Part shown: positions 34,856 to 42,993 of the stretch, piece by piece
How the letters are laid out: the number at the start of each line of letters is the position of its first letter
How positions within the stretch are numbered: position 1 is the stretch's first letter
Source of the DNA: Salarchaeum japonicum_A
Lineage (GTDB): Archaea > Halobacteriota > Halobacteria > Halobacteriales > Halobacteriaceae
Direction of reading: 5' to 3'
DNA: 64,000 nt
Assembly: GCF_049705945.1 (NCBI RefSeq)
Contig: NZ_JBNAMV010000004.1
Location: forward strand, 1,426,001-1,490,000
Position numbers and translations under genes: made by a program
The notes under the pieces: model-generated
Database searches by the model: none
Told to the model about the DNA's origin: nothing
Seen by the model: the letters and a program-made list of their open reading frames with translations, nothing else

Positions 34856-35428
34856 ATGACAGGCCACGTATACCAGCTCTCCGCGAACTTCGACCTCCCG
34901 CTCGAGGACCTAGAGGACTATCTCGACAACCCCGACCTTCCGGCGGAAGTCGAGGACCTCGAAATCGACCGCCGCAACCGCATGCTCTTCATCAAAGCGG
35001 TCGCGGCCGACGACTCCCTCAGCAAGTACACGCCGACAGCGCAGCTGAAGGCGAAGGTCGAGGAGAAACGCATCTACGACCAGGACGAGGAGGAACGCCA
35101 GTGGGCGCGCCGAAACGACGAAGAGGACGAAATCACGTCCGAACTCGTGGAGTACGCGAGCTTCTCCGGCGACCTCGAAACCGTCCTCCAGAACACCGCC
35201 GTGCGGTACCCGATGTTCGTCCTGCTGCGAAACATCGCCCTGCTCGACGTGGAGGGCACGCTCACCGCCATCACGGCGGACGAGGAGGAGGAGGAACTGC
35301 AGGCGACCCGCGTCGTCGACGGTGAAGCGCGACGCGCCGCCGTCGAAGTCGTCGAGCAGTCCCAGGCGAACGGGAACGGCAACGGGAACGGCGGCGTCGA
35401 CTGGCGCGGCAACGAGTACATCAACTAG
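34856..35428 (+). CDS. Conserved haloarchaeal protein (190 aa)
   Basis: From ATG MTGHVYQLSANFDLP, 190 residues. It has a beta-rich N-terminal part with NRMLFIKAVAADDSLSKYTP, a charged middle, and the helical LETVLQNTAVRYPMFVLLRN. It ends in a Gly/Asn-rich tail. There are no membrane segments. I recall close relatives across haloarchaea, always of unknown function. The charged middle and disordered tail resemble regulatory adaptor proteins, which is speculative. Confidence 0.8.
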   Translation: MTGHVYQLSANFDLPLEDLEDYLDNPDLPAEVEDLEIDRRNRMLFIKAVAADDSLSKYTPTAQLKAKVEEKRIYDQDEEERQWARRNDEEDEITSELVEYASFSGDLETVLQNTAVRYPMFVLLRNIALLDVEGTLTAITADEEEEELQATRVVDGEARRAAVEVVEQSQANGNGNGNGGVDWRGNEYIN

Positions 35429-35475
35429 CTCGCCCCGGGACGAAGGCTTATCCCCCATCCAGCCCTACTCAGACT

Positions 35476-35850
35476 ATGAACGGGAACACGCCGTACGCCG
35501 GGCCGACCACGCCCGACACGCCCGCCGCGGACCTCTCGCCCGCGCAGCACCGCGCGCTCCGCGAGAGCCTCTCCCGCATCGCGTCCCGAACCCGAGAGTT
35601 CCTGCCGGACGAGTACACCGTCGGATCCGAAGTGAATCAGGGGTCGAACGGACCACAGGCAACCGTCGCCGTCCGTCCCCCAATCGGTAATCCCGTCTCC
35701 GCGGGGTTCACGCCCGATTTCGAGGAGGACGACAGCGAACTCATCCCGTCCGCGGAACGCGACGAGGTCGCGCGCGGACTCGCCGCGAGCGCCGCTCTTC
35801 AGGTGAAGGCCGCGCTCGCGAACGCGGACATCGACCCGCCAGCCCGATAA
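35476..35850 (+). CDS. Conserved haloarchaeal protein (DUF5811-like)
   Basis: 124 residues. A disordered Pro/Thr-rich N-terminus is followed by LSRIASRTREFLPDEYTVGS and a conserved strand pair with QATVAVRPPIGNPVSAGF. The family label DUF5811 is from memory. It is a soluble protein of unknown function that lies about 50 bases after the previous gene on the same strand. Confidence 0.75.
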   Translation: MNGNTPYAGPTTPDTPAADLSPAQHRALRESLSRIASRTREFLPDEYTVGSEVNQGSNGPQATVAVRPPIGNPVSAGFTPDFEEDDSELIPSAERDEVARGLAASAALQVKAALANADIDPPAR

Positions 35851-35857
35851 CCGTCTT

Positions 35858-36118
35858 TTAGCCGACGCGCGGCGGCACGCCGAACAGTCCGTACGCGACC
35901 AGCGCGAGCGCACCCAGACAGCCAGCGCTCACGCCCGCCGTCACGGACACGCCGACGGACTGCCCGACCACGACCCCCGCGAGCAACAGGACCGGAACCC
36001 CGACCAAGAGGAGGTCGTAGACGGACAACCGGACCGCAGAACCGAGCACGCGGTCCAGCGGAGACGGTCCCTCACCGGACGGTACAGCCTCGCCAGTACT
36101 CGTATCGGGTCGATACAT
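35858..36118 (-). CDS. Small membrane protein (86 aa)
   Basis: From ATG MYRPDTSTG at 36118, 86 residues. About 30 polar residues precede two membrane helices (VYDLLLVGVPVLLLAGVVVG and SAGCLGALALVAYGLFG). It is convergent with the previous gene, seven bases between stops. Such two-helix proteins are common in haloarchaea and lack assigned roles. Confidence 0.7.
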   Translation of the reverse strand: MYRPDTSTGEAVPSGEGPSPLDRVLGSAVRLSVYDLLLVGVPVLLLAGVVVGQSVGVSVTAGVSAGCLGALALVAYGLFGVPPRVG

Positions 36119-36225
36119 CACACCCAACGGTATGCACCACGAAATTCTAAACGTTATGGCGACTATTCCCGACTGTCACCAGTACGATTCCGACTAGGAA
36201 TGGCGAAACAGAAGTAATGCGCTCG

Positions 36226-36310
36226 CTGGTTCGGCGGACGGGGAGCGTCCTGTCTGCTCACGCGTCGCTTCACTCCGCGTTCGCTGGTTCGGCGAACGCG
36301 AAGCGTCCGC
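36226..36310. repeat. Direct repeat downstream of infB
   Basis: TCGCTGGTTCGGCGGACG followed by GGAGCGTCC (from about 36226) recurs as TCGCTGGTTCGGCGAACG with GAAGCGTCC (from about 36281). The second copy contains the infB hairpin at 36276-36300. The 36128-36225 part shows no gene. Confidence 0.5.
36276..36300. terminator. Hairpin downstream of infB
   Basis: CGCGTTCGC and GCGAACGCG form a perfect 9-base stem with a 7-base loop, 11 bases past the infB stop when read leftward. There is no T-tract, so its strength as a terminator is uncertain. Confidence 0.5.
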
Positions 36311-38113
36311 CTACTTCCCCCAGAATGGGTCGCGGTTGCGGCGTTTGTCGACGAACATGGAGAGGGCTTCGCGTTCGTCGGCGGGGATTTCTTCGGCGAG
36401 TTCCTGTTCAAGGACTTTGGCGTGTTTCTCGGGGAGGTCGACCCAGAGTTCGTCGCCTTCCTTCACGTCGCGGCCGACGGTGGGGCCGTCGATGGAGACG
36501 CTGACGCGGTTTCCGGCGCGGACTTCGTCGACGTCCTCGCCCTGTTCCTGGATGCCTTTGACGACGCCGACGCGTTCGAGTTCGTTGCCGTCGAACTTCC
36601 CGACCGGCGTGTTGCGTTTGAGGGTGCCGGAGAGGACTTCGACGCCAACGACGGCGGGGTCGGACTGCCGGAAGACGTGGTCTTCGAGGATGCGGAAGCG
36701 CGCGGGGCGGCGGATGTTGTCGAAGACGGCTTCCTTCTGCTGGCGTTCGATGGCGTCGACGTGGTCCTCGTAGCTCTCGACGAGCTGGTAGATGACGTCG
36801 CTCTCGAAGAGTTCGACGCCGTCCTGTTCGGCGCGCTGTTCGGCGTCCGCGAGCACGTCGACGTTGAACCCGAGGATGCAGCGGTGGATGTCCTCGTCGG
36901 CGGTGGTCGCCATCGAGATGTCCCGGGGCGCGATGTCGCCGACTTCCGCGCGCATGATGGGGATTTCGGCGTCCTCGAGGGCGTTCGCGAGCGCTTCGAG
37001 GCTGCCGAGCGTGTCGGCTTTCACGACGACGCCCTCCTCTTCGGTCTCCACGGCGATTTCCGCGAGTTCGGCTTCGACCTCGTCGATGACGTCTTGGAGC
37101 GGGCGGTCGCGGACGACGCGGACGGGCGCGCCGGCCATCGCATCGCTCAATTCGGGCGCGGCGATCTTCACGCCGGTCGCGGCGGAGAGTTCGTCGACGT
37201 TCTCGAATCGCTTTTCAGTACGGATTTCGGCGAGCGGCTGTGGTTTCAGGAGCGCGCGAACTTCCGTGACGATGGTGTCGTTCATCCCGCCGACGACGAT
37301 GGTGTCGTTCTCGCGGATGGTTCCGTCGTAGAGGATGACGTCGACGGTCGTCCCGAACCCCTGCTCTTCCTTCACCTCCAGCACGGTTCCCGCGCCGGGG
37401 CCGCTGATGTCGACCTCCATATCCTCCTTCATGTAGCGCTGCGCGAGCCCCATCAGGACGGTGAGGAGGTCCGGGACGCCCTCGCCGGTCTCCGCGGAGA
37501 CGGGGATGACGCCGACGTTGTTCTGGAAGTTCTGGAGCCGCCAGTAGAGGTCGCTCGAGAACCCGTGGTCGGAGAGTTCCCCGATGAGTTCGTAGAGCGC
37601 TTCGTCGAGCTGCTGGCGCACTCGGTCGGACTGCGCCTCGTACGTCTCCTGGACGGGCGCGTCCTCGTGCGGCCGCCAGCCCGGAATGGTGTCTATCTTG
37701 TTCGCCGCGACGACGAACGGCGTCTGGGTGTCCTGGAGGATGCGGATGGCTTCCTCCGTCTGCGGCTGGAAGCCGTCGTTCACGTCCACGACGAGGATGG
37801 CGATGTCGGCGAGCGCGCCGCCGCGGGAGCGCAGCGTGGTGAACGAGTGGTGGCCGGGCGTGTCGATGAACAGCAGACCGGGGAGGTCGAAGCTCTCCGG
37901 GTCGATGAGGCTGCCCGCGACTTCCGACACCACGTCGAGCGGGACGGCGGTCGCGCCGATGTGTTGGGTGATAGCGCCGGCTTCGCCCTCGATGACGGCG
38001 GACCCCCGTACCTTGTCGAGGAGGCTGGTCTTTCCGTGGTCGACGTGTCCGAGAACGGCGACGATGGGGGTGCGGAGGTCGCCGGGTTCGGACGCAGAGT
38101 GTTCCTGAGACAT
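36311..38113 (-). CDS. infB: Translation initiation factor IF-2 (aIF5B)
   Basis: 600 residues from ATG MSQEHSASEPG, the archaeal/eukaryotic 5B length. GTPase motifs: G1 LGHVDHGKTSLLDK near residue 20, G3 FIDTPGHHSFT, G4 ANKID. Domains II-IV follow, with the C-terminal FRILEDHVFRQSDPAVVGVEV. It promotes subunit joining and initiator tRNA placement. It is divergent from the PRC-barrel/NOB1 genes. Confidence 0.96.
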   Translation of the reverse strand: MSQEHSASEPGDLRTPIVAVLGHVDHGKTSLLDKVRGSAVIEGEAGAITQHIGATAVPLDVVSEVAGSLIDPESFDLPGLLFIDTPGHHSFTTLRSRGGALADIAILVVDVNDGFQPQTEEAIRILQDTQTPFVVAANKIDTIPGWRPHEDAPVQETYEAQSDRVRQQLDEALYELIGELSDHGFSSDLYWRLQNFQNNVGVIPVSAETGEGVPDLLTVLMGLAQRYMKEDMEVDISGPGAGTVLEVKEEQGFGTTVDVILYDGTIRENDTIVVGGMNDTIVTEVRALLKPQPLAEIRTEKRFENVDELSAATGVKIAAPELSDAMAGAPVRVVRDRPLQDVIDEVEAELAEIAVETEEEGVVVKADTLGSLEALANALEDAEIPIMRAEVGDIAPRDISMATTADEDIHRCILGFNVDVLADAEQRAEQDGVELFESDVIYQLVESYEDHVDAIERQQKEAVFDNIRRPARFRILEDHVFRQSDPAVVGVEVLSGTLKRNTPVGKFDGNELERVGVVKGIQEQGEDVDEVRAGNRVSVSIDGPTVGRDVKEGDELWVDLPEKHAKVLEQELAEEIPADEREALSMFVDKRRNRDPFWGK

Positions 38114-38233
38114 GATGTAACCCCGAAAACGGTTGTTACGTGTGAGAAGCGCGTTCGTCGGTTTAAGGCTCCCGGAATCCGGGACTTCGGCCGCCCCGCG
38201 GGCTTTATGTGGATTCGGCAACCAGCGAGGATT

Positions 38234-38476
38234 ATGGCCGACATTCTCGCCGAAAACCTCTCCGGGAAAGCCGTGATGGGGTCGGACGGAACCGAACTGG
38301 GAATGCTGTACAACATCACGATGAACCTCAAGACGGGCGAACTCGTGGACTTGCTCGTCGAACCGAACGAGGAACTCACCACGGCGCTCGACTTCTCCCG
38401 GGACGACCGCGGGCACTACGAGATTCCGGTGGGTCGCGTGCAGGCGGTGAAGGACTACATCGTCGTCCGGCGATAG
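38234..38476 (+). CDS. PRC-barrel domain protein
   Basis: 80 residues from ATG MADILAENLSG. A single PRC barrel: GKAVMGSDGTELGMLYNITMN, then LVDLLVEPNEELT and HYEIPVGRVQAVKDYIVV. In archaea such proteins sit beside RNA-processing genes. The stop overlaps the GTG start of nob1 by one base (TAGTG), so the two are coupled; a ribosome-maturation role is inferred. Confidence 0.88.
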   Translation: MADILAENLSGKAVMGSDGTELGMLYNITMNLKTGELVDLLVEPNEELTTALDFSRDDRGHYEIPVGRVQAVKDYIVVRR

Positions 38477-38934
38477 TGCGCGTCCTCGACTCGTCGGCGT
38501 TCATCGCGGGCTACGAGACTGACGACGATATCGCCACGATTCCGCTCGTCCGCGAGGAACTCACGGACGCCTCCATGTACCGCTTCGACGCGATGGAGGG
38601 CGGCGGGATGCGCGTTCACGTGCCGGACGAAGCTGCCGTGAACGCGGCGCGGCAGGCCGCCCGCCGCACCGGCGACCTCGACACGCTCTCCGACACCGAC
38701 CTCCGCCTCGTCGCCGCCGCGCACGAACTCGACGCGACGCTCGTCACCGACGATTACGCGATGCAGAACGTCGCGTCCGACCTCGGCGTCCCCGTCGACG
38801 TGGTCCAGCAGGAGGGAATCACGGAGACTCGCGAGTGGGTGTTCCAGTGTCAGGGCTGCGGGCGGACGTTCGACGAGGACCGCGAGCGCTGTCCGGTCTG
38901 TGGGAGTTCGTTGACGCGAAAGAATCCGAGCTAG
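38476..38934 (+). CDS. nob1: Ribosome-maturation endonuclease NOB1
   Basis: 152 residues from GTG at 38476. It has a PIN domain with metal-binding acids (VLDSSAFIAG, DTDLRLVAAAHEL, LVTDDYAMQNVA) and a C-terminal zinc ribbon with CQGCG and CPVCGS. NOB1 cleaves the 3' end of pre-16S rRNA. It is placed across from aIF5B, which works with NOB1-bound subunits in late maturation, a fitting arrangement. Confidence 0.93.
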   Translation: MRVLDSSAFIAGYETDDDIATIPLVREELTDASMYRFDAMEGGGMRVHVPDEAAVNAARQAARRTGDLDTLSDTDLRLVAAAHELDATLVTDDYAMQNVASDLGVPVDVVQQEGITETREWVFQCQGCGRTFDEDRERCPVCGSSLTRKNPS

Positions 38935-39062
38935 CGGGAGTCGAGCCCGAGATAGACGAGCTGCCGGAGCACTTCCTGCTCCGTGAGGTCGTGTTCGCTC
39001 GCGAGACGCTCTATCTCCGCGACCACCTCCTCGTCGTACACGGCGGACAGCTTCCGACCCAT
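38931..39062 (-). CDS. 43-residue ribbon-helix-helix protein
   Basis: A short frame from ATG at 39062 to TAG at 38931-38933, encoding GRKLSAVYDEEVVAEIERLA, then SEHDLTEQEVLRQLVYLGLD and SR. A beta strand followed by two helices of this spacing is the ribbon-helix-helix DNA-binding fold. A TATA box (TTATAT) lies 23-29 bases upstream of the ATG, implying a leaderless transcript. It overlaps the last four bases of nob1. It would bind DNA as a dimer; the target is unknown. Confidence 0.75.
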   Translation of the reverse strand: MGRKLSAVYDEEVVAEIERLASEHDLTEQEVLRQLVYLGLDSR

Positions 39063-39084
39063 AAATGTGAATTAATGACGTGGG

Positions 39085-39091
39085 AATATAA
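39085..39091 (-). promoter_or_regulatory. TATA box for the 43-residue gene
   Basis: TTATATT on the minus strand, centred about 26 bases before the ATG at 39062, the distance expected for leaderless haloarchaeal transcripts. Confidence 0.55.
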
Positions 39092-39120
39092 GTCTCGGTC
39101 AGCCGGTCGTCCGCCCCGCG

Positions 39121-39840
39121 TCAGACGGTTATATAGATGAGGAGGAACTGCACGGCGTTGTAGACGCCGTGCGCCACTATCGGCGCGACGAGGTTCTTCG
39201 TACAGAGGTAGACCGCGCCGAGCACGAGCGAGACGCAAAACAGCTGGGTGAGCGAGGCGGCGACGGCGAGCGCCGGCGCGGTCGCGTACGCGAACACGTG
39301 CACGCCGGCGAACACCGCGCTCGCCACCACGACCGCCAGCCGGGGCGAGTAGTGGTCGTAGAGCGTTTTCTGGACGAACCCGCGCGCGAGCAGTTCCTCG
39401 CCCGGCGCGACGAACACGAGCGAGACGACGCTCATCACGAGCGCGATGGTCGGGTTCGCCTCGATACGCTCTTGGACGCCGTGACTCGCCGACGGCACGT
39501 CCAGCGCTGTGGTGAGCACGCCGAACGCCCAGAGCAGGCCGAGCATCGCGACGCCCGCGACGACGCCGACACCGACGGTGCGCGCGCTCGGCCGGGCGAG
39601 GTCGAAGAAGTCGAGCGGTCCGCCGCGAACGCGGTTCTCGCCGCGCACGCGAACCGCCGCGACCGCGACAGCGCCGATGACGACGCTCGCGAGCGCGGAC
39701 TGCACGCCGTACGAGAGGCTCTCCGGGAGACCGGACGTGGCGGCCGCGCCGACCGCGCCCGCGACGGACCCGAGGAGGACGGCGCCGAGGCTGACGAGCG
39801 CGACGCGCGTCGTCGCCGCGTACGCGTCGAACCCCGCCAT
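39121..39840 (-). CDS. CPBP (CAAX-protease/bacteriocin-processing) intramembrane metalloprotease
   Basis: 239 residues with about seven membrane helices. The family motifs are PGEELLARGFVQKTLY (EExxxR), FAGVHVFAY (the His after FxxxH) and IVAHGVYNAVQF (HxxxN). Rce1-like members cut prenylated proteins; haloarchaeal ones have unknown substrates. The start overlaps the stop of pgi by one base (TAATG). Confidence 0.9.
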   Translation of the reverse strand: MAGFDAYAATTRVALVSLGAVLLGSVAGAVGAAATSGLPESLSYGVQSALASVVIGAVAVAAVRVRGENRVRGGPLDFFDLARPSARTVGVGVVAGVAMLGLLWAFGVLTTALDVPSASHGVQERIEANPTIALVMSVVSLVFVAPGEELLARGFVQKTLYDHYSPRLAVVVASAVFAGVHVFAYATAPALAVAASLTQLFCVSLVLGAVYLCTKNLVAPIVAHGVYNAVQFLLIYITV

Positions 39841-41117
39841 TATTCCACGCGCAACGACGGCGTCTCCGGGAGCGATTCGTCGCCGCGGAGCAGGCCGCGC
39901 GCGGCCTCCTTCCCCCATTCGACCGCGGGCTGCGTGAACGTCTCGACGCCGTAGAGTTCGCCGGCGAGCACGCACGCCGCCTCCATCCCGAACAGGAGGC
40001 CGCCGACGCTCGCCGCGTCGAGCGCGTCCAGTTCCACGCGGACGCTCGGACAGCCGGATTCAGCGAGACTCGCCTCCGTCGCGCGGAACTCCGCGTCGAG
40101 CAGGCTCCCGAGGCTCTCGCCGTCGAGGTAGTCGAGGTCCTCCAGGTCGGCGGCCGGAATCGGCACGCTCGGTCGGTCGCCCACCGTGACGAGGCTCACC
40201 AGCTTGTCGCGGGGGCCGGCGCGGTAGAGCTGGAGCTGGCTGTGCTGGTCGGTCGCGCCGAGCGCCCGCACCGGCGTCTGCCCGAGGCCGTCCTTCCCCA
40301 GCGACTCCGCCCAGAGTTGCGCGAACCACTCCGCGAACGTCTCCAGGCCTTCGGCGTACGGCATCACGGCGTTCACGCCCGCGCCCCGCACGTCGAGCGC
40401 GTACGCAGTTGCGCCGTACGCGTACGCCGGACAGTCGAACAGACTGCCCGACAGCGTTTCGCGCTCCTCGCGTGCGCCCGCGACGACGCTTTCGATGTCC
40501 ACGCCGGCGAGCGCCGCGACCGGCAGCCCCACGGTGGAGAGCGCGGAGAACCGCCCCGGCACGCCCTTGGGCACGTCGAGCGCGGGGAGGTCGTGGGCGT
40601 CCGCGAGGTCGCGGAGGTTCCCGTCGGGGCCGGTGGTGACGAACGTCCGCGCCGTCCAGTCGACGCCTTCATCCGCCATCGCCTCGCGGACGACGAGGAA
40701 GTTCGCGAGCGTCTCGGCCGTCGTCCCCGACCGCGACACCACGTCCAGTACGGTCTCCGAGAGGTCGATGTCGTTGAGGAGGTCGGTGACGGCCGCGGGG
40801 TCGACGTTGTCGAGGAAGTGGGTGTCCGTGTCGTCGCCGAGCGCGTCACAGAGCGCGGCCGCGCCGAGCGCGCTCCCGCCGATTCCCACCGTGAGCACGG
40901 TGTCGGCGTCCGCGAACGGTTCGACGGCCGTCCGAATCCGTTCGGTGTCGACGGTCTCGGGGAGGTTCAGCGCGGCGTACCCGAACGCGTCGTCGTCCAT
41001 GCCGGCGGCGATTCGGTCGTGCGCGTCCGCCACCCGGTCGTCCAGTCGGTCGAGCGCGTCCCGCGGGACGCCCGGCGTCGCCACCTCGGAGAGTGCCCTG
41101 CCCACGTCGACGTTCAT
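39840..41117 (-). CDS. pgi: Glucose-6-phosphate isomerase
   Basis: 425 residues from ATG MNVDVGRALS. SIS-domain enzyme: VLTVGIGGSALGAAALCDAL, VVSRSGTTAETLANFLV, then GLGQTPVRALGATDQHSQLQL with the catalytic Gln-His and a final TQPAVEWGKEAAR. It interconverts glucose-6-phosphate and fructose-6-phosphate, used in haloarchaea mainly for gluconeogenesis and glucose entry. It is transcribed with the CPBP protease. Confidence 0.94.
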   Translation of the reverse strand: MNVDVGRALSEVATPGVPRDALDRLDDRVADAHDRIAAGMDDDAFGYAALNLPETVDTERIRTAVEPFADADTVLTVGIGGSALGAAALCDALGDDTDTHFLDNVDPAAVTDLLNDIDLSETVLDVVSRSGTTAETLANFLVVREAMADEGVDWTARTFVTTGPDGNLRDLADAHDLPALDVPKGVPGRFSALSTVGLPVAALAGVDIESVVAGAREERETLSGSLFDCPAYAYGATAYALDVRGAGVNAVMPYAEGLETFAEWFAQLWAESLGKDGLGQTPVRALGATDQHSQLQLYRAGPRDKLVSLVTVGDRPSVPIPAADLEDLDYLDGESLGSLLDAEFRATEASLAESGCPSVRVELDALDAASVGGLLFGMEAACVLAGELYGVETFTQPAVEWGKEAARGLLRGDESLPETPSLRVE

Positions 41118-41201
41118 ACTCGCATCCCCGGCGCCCGCCGCCTTAACGCCCGCGATGGCCGCGAGCGAAACCCCGAAAAGCCGCCGGCCCCCAGTACGGG
41201 T

Positions 41202-41672
41202 ATGAGTGAGAAGTCCGGCACGTTCCTCGTGACGCACGCGGACGAGGACTCCGCTGTGCTCGCGGACGTCCGCGACACCCACGTTCACACCCTCTCCTCG
41301 AACCCAGGCGTCGAGGCCGGCGAGGTCCTGGAGGCGACGGTGAGCCCCGACCCGCCGATGGAGGTGACGTGGTCGGTGACGGCGGTCGAAGACCGAACGA
41401 AAATCCCGGTGGAGCGAAGCGAGGAGCGCCCGACGACGCAGGCGTACGACCTCCACGACGACCTCGCGGAGGGCGACGTGACGACTACCGAGCGAGCGGG
41501 GACGGGCGAAGTGCACGTGCTCGCGGTGCCGCCCGCACAAACTGAGGACGCGGTCGCGGACGTCGAAGACGACCAGGCGACGCTCGAACGCGCCGCGCGC
41601 CTCGGGGTCAATCGGGTCGAAATCCGGTTCGATGCCGACGAGGGCGTGGTGAGCGTGCGCTACCTCCCCTGA
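41202..41672 (+). CDS. Conserved haloarchaeal protein (DUF5812-like)
   Basis: 156 residues. It opens EKSGTFLVTHADEDSAVLAD and has a beta-rich first half (DPPMEVTWSVTAVEDRTKIP), a middle with GTGEVHVLAVPP and the end VRYLP. I recall this as a conserved haloarchaeal family (DUF5812, unverified). It overlaps the convergent membrane-protein gene by 13 bases. Confidence 0.78.
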   Translation: MSEKSGTFLVTHADEDSAVLADVRDTHVHTLSSNPGVEAGEVLEATVSPDPPMEVTWSVTAVEDRTKIPVERSEERPTTQAYDLHDDLAEGDVTTTERAGTGEVHVLAVPPAQTEDAVADVEDDQATLERAARLGVNRVEIRFDADEGVVSVRYLP

Positions 41673-42265
41673 AGGCGCGCTTCTAGTTCTCGCGAGACGC
41701 TGTCGAGGCGGGTCGTGCCGAACCACGCCACGAGGAGGCCGCCGAGCGCGTCGTACGCGAGGTCGACGATGGCGTCCTCGAGGCTGTAGACGACGAGGAC
41801 GGGGCGGAAGCCGAACAGGATTGCGAGGTCGCGCGCGACGAACTCGGCGGTCTCCCAGAGCACGCCGAACCCGAGCGTCACGATGATGAGGAGGACGCCG
41901 ATGAACGGCGGCGGCAGGTAGAGGCGGTCCGTGTGGAGGTCGACCGCGTGGACGGCGGCGTACGCCGCGCCGGCGGCGACGCCCGCGGAGAACGTGTGCG
42001 TGAGGTGGTCCCACCACACCAGCGTGTCGTAGAGACCGAGCATCCCCAGCGAGTGCAGAAGGACGGCGAGCGTCACCCAGAGCGCGGGCAGCGGGCCGAG
42101 CACGACGCCGTAGTCGCGTTCGAGGACGTTCGGGACGAGCGTCACGAGCAGGCCGAGGAGTGCGTTCACGGCGACGCTGGGGTTCCGCGTCACGACGCCG
42201 ACGACGAACACGAGCGCGACGGCCGCCTGGAGGGCGTGCACGAGCGAGCGGGCGGTTCGAACCAC
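41660..42265 (-). CDS. YjdF/DUF2238-like membrane protein
   Basis: 201 residues with about six membrane helices. The polar signatures DTLVWWDHLTHTFSAG and FGVLWETAEFVARD, each within or next to helices, are those of the YjdF/DUF2238 family. His and Glu placed in membrane segments suggest metal or lipid interaction, but the function is unknown. Start ATG at 42265. Confidence 0.8.
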   Translation of the reverse strand: MVRTARSLVHALQAAVALVFVVGVVTRNPSVAVNALLGLLVTLVPNVLERDYGVVLGPLPALWVTLAVLLHSLGMLGLYDTLVWWDHLTHTFSAGVAAGAAYAAVHAVDLHTDRLYLPPPFIGVLLIIVTLGFGVLWETAEFVARDLAILFGFRPVLVVYSLEDAIVDLAYDALGGLLVAWFGTTRLDSVSRELEARLQGR

Positions 42266-42342
42266 TACCCTCGATTTGCACCGACCCTCACTTAAGTGTC
42301 CGCGAAAGCGCTAAGTTCTGTTCTCTCCTAAGCGACAGTATC

Positions 42343-42942
42343 ATGATGGCGACGACGCACGCGCTCATCGGGTTCGCAATCGCGGTACTCGTGGCTCCCG
42401 ACGCCGCGCCCGCCGTCCTCGCCGCCGGATTCGCCGGCGGCGCGTTCCCCGACCTCGACCTCTACGCCGGCCACCGGAAGACCCTGCACTTCCCGGTGTA
42501 CTACGCGCTCCTCGCGCTCCCGCTCGGCCTGCTCGCCACGTTCGCGCCCGGGCCGTGGACGCTCGGCGCCGTCCTGTTCGTGGTCGCGGCCGCCGTTCAC
42601 TCCGCGATGGACGCCTTCGGTGGTGGCCTCGAACTCCGGCCGTGGGAGGGCACGAGCGACCGCGCCGTCTACGACCACTTCAACGGCCGCTGGCTCCCGC
42701 CGCAGCGCTGGGTTCGCTACGACGGCGCGCCCGAAGACCTCGGCCTCGCCGCCGTCGCCGCAGTCCCCGTCGTCCTCGCGCTGTCAGGCGGCCTCGAACT
42801 CCTCGCGGTCGGCGCGCTCGCCGTCTCCGCCGGCTATGTCCTCGTGCGGAAACCGATGGTCGCCGTCGCCGAGTGGCTGGTCGCGCGCACGCCGCCGACC
42901 GTCCTTGACTACGTCCCGGAGCGGTTCGTTCAGGACCTCTAG
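42343..42942 (+). CDS. YdjM/DUF457-type membrane-bound metal-dependent hydrolase
   Basis: 199 residues with about five membrane helices. Metal-ligand candidates: THALIGFAIA at the N-terminus, AGGAFPDLDLYAGHRKTLHFPVYY, and VHSAMDAFGGGLELRPWEG. These are the His/Asp clusters of the LexA-regulated YdjM family. The enzymatic activity is not established. Two ATG codons are adjacent; the first is used here. Confidence 0.85.
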   Translation: MMATTHALIGFAIAVLVAPDAAPAVLAAGFAGGAFPDLDLYAGHRKTLHFPVYYALLALPLGLLATFAPGPWTLGAVLFVVAAAVHSAMDAFGGGLELRPWEGTSDRAVYDHFNGRWLPPQRWVRYDGAPEDLGLAAVAAVPVVLALSGGLELLAVGALAVSAGYVLVRKPMVAVAEWLVARTPPTVLDYVPERFVQDL

Positions 42943-42993
42943 GCCGTCCCGAAAACTCAACCCTTATCCACGGGGCTTGCGCAAACCGAACGT

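Noticed and set aside
36422..38476. Long rightward open frame of 684 codons
   Set aside because: It is antisense to infB; the real GTPase motifs are on the minus strand. Only its last part is the PRC-barrel gene.
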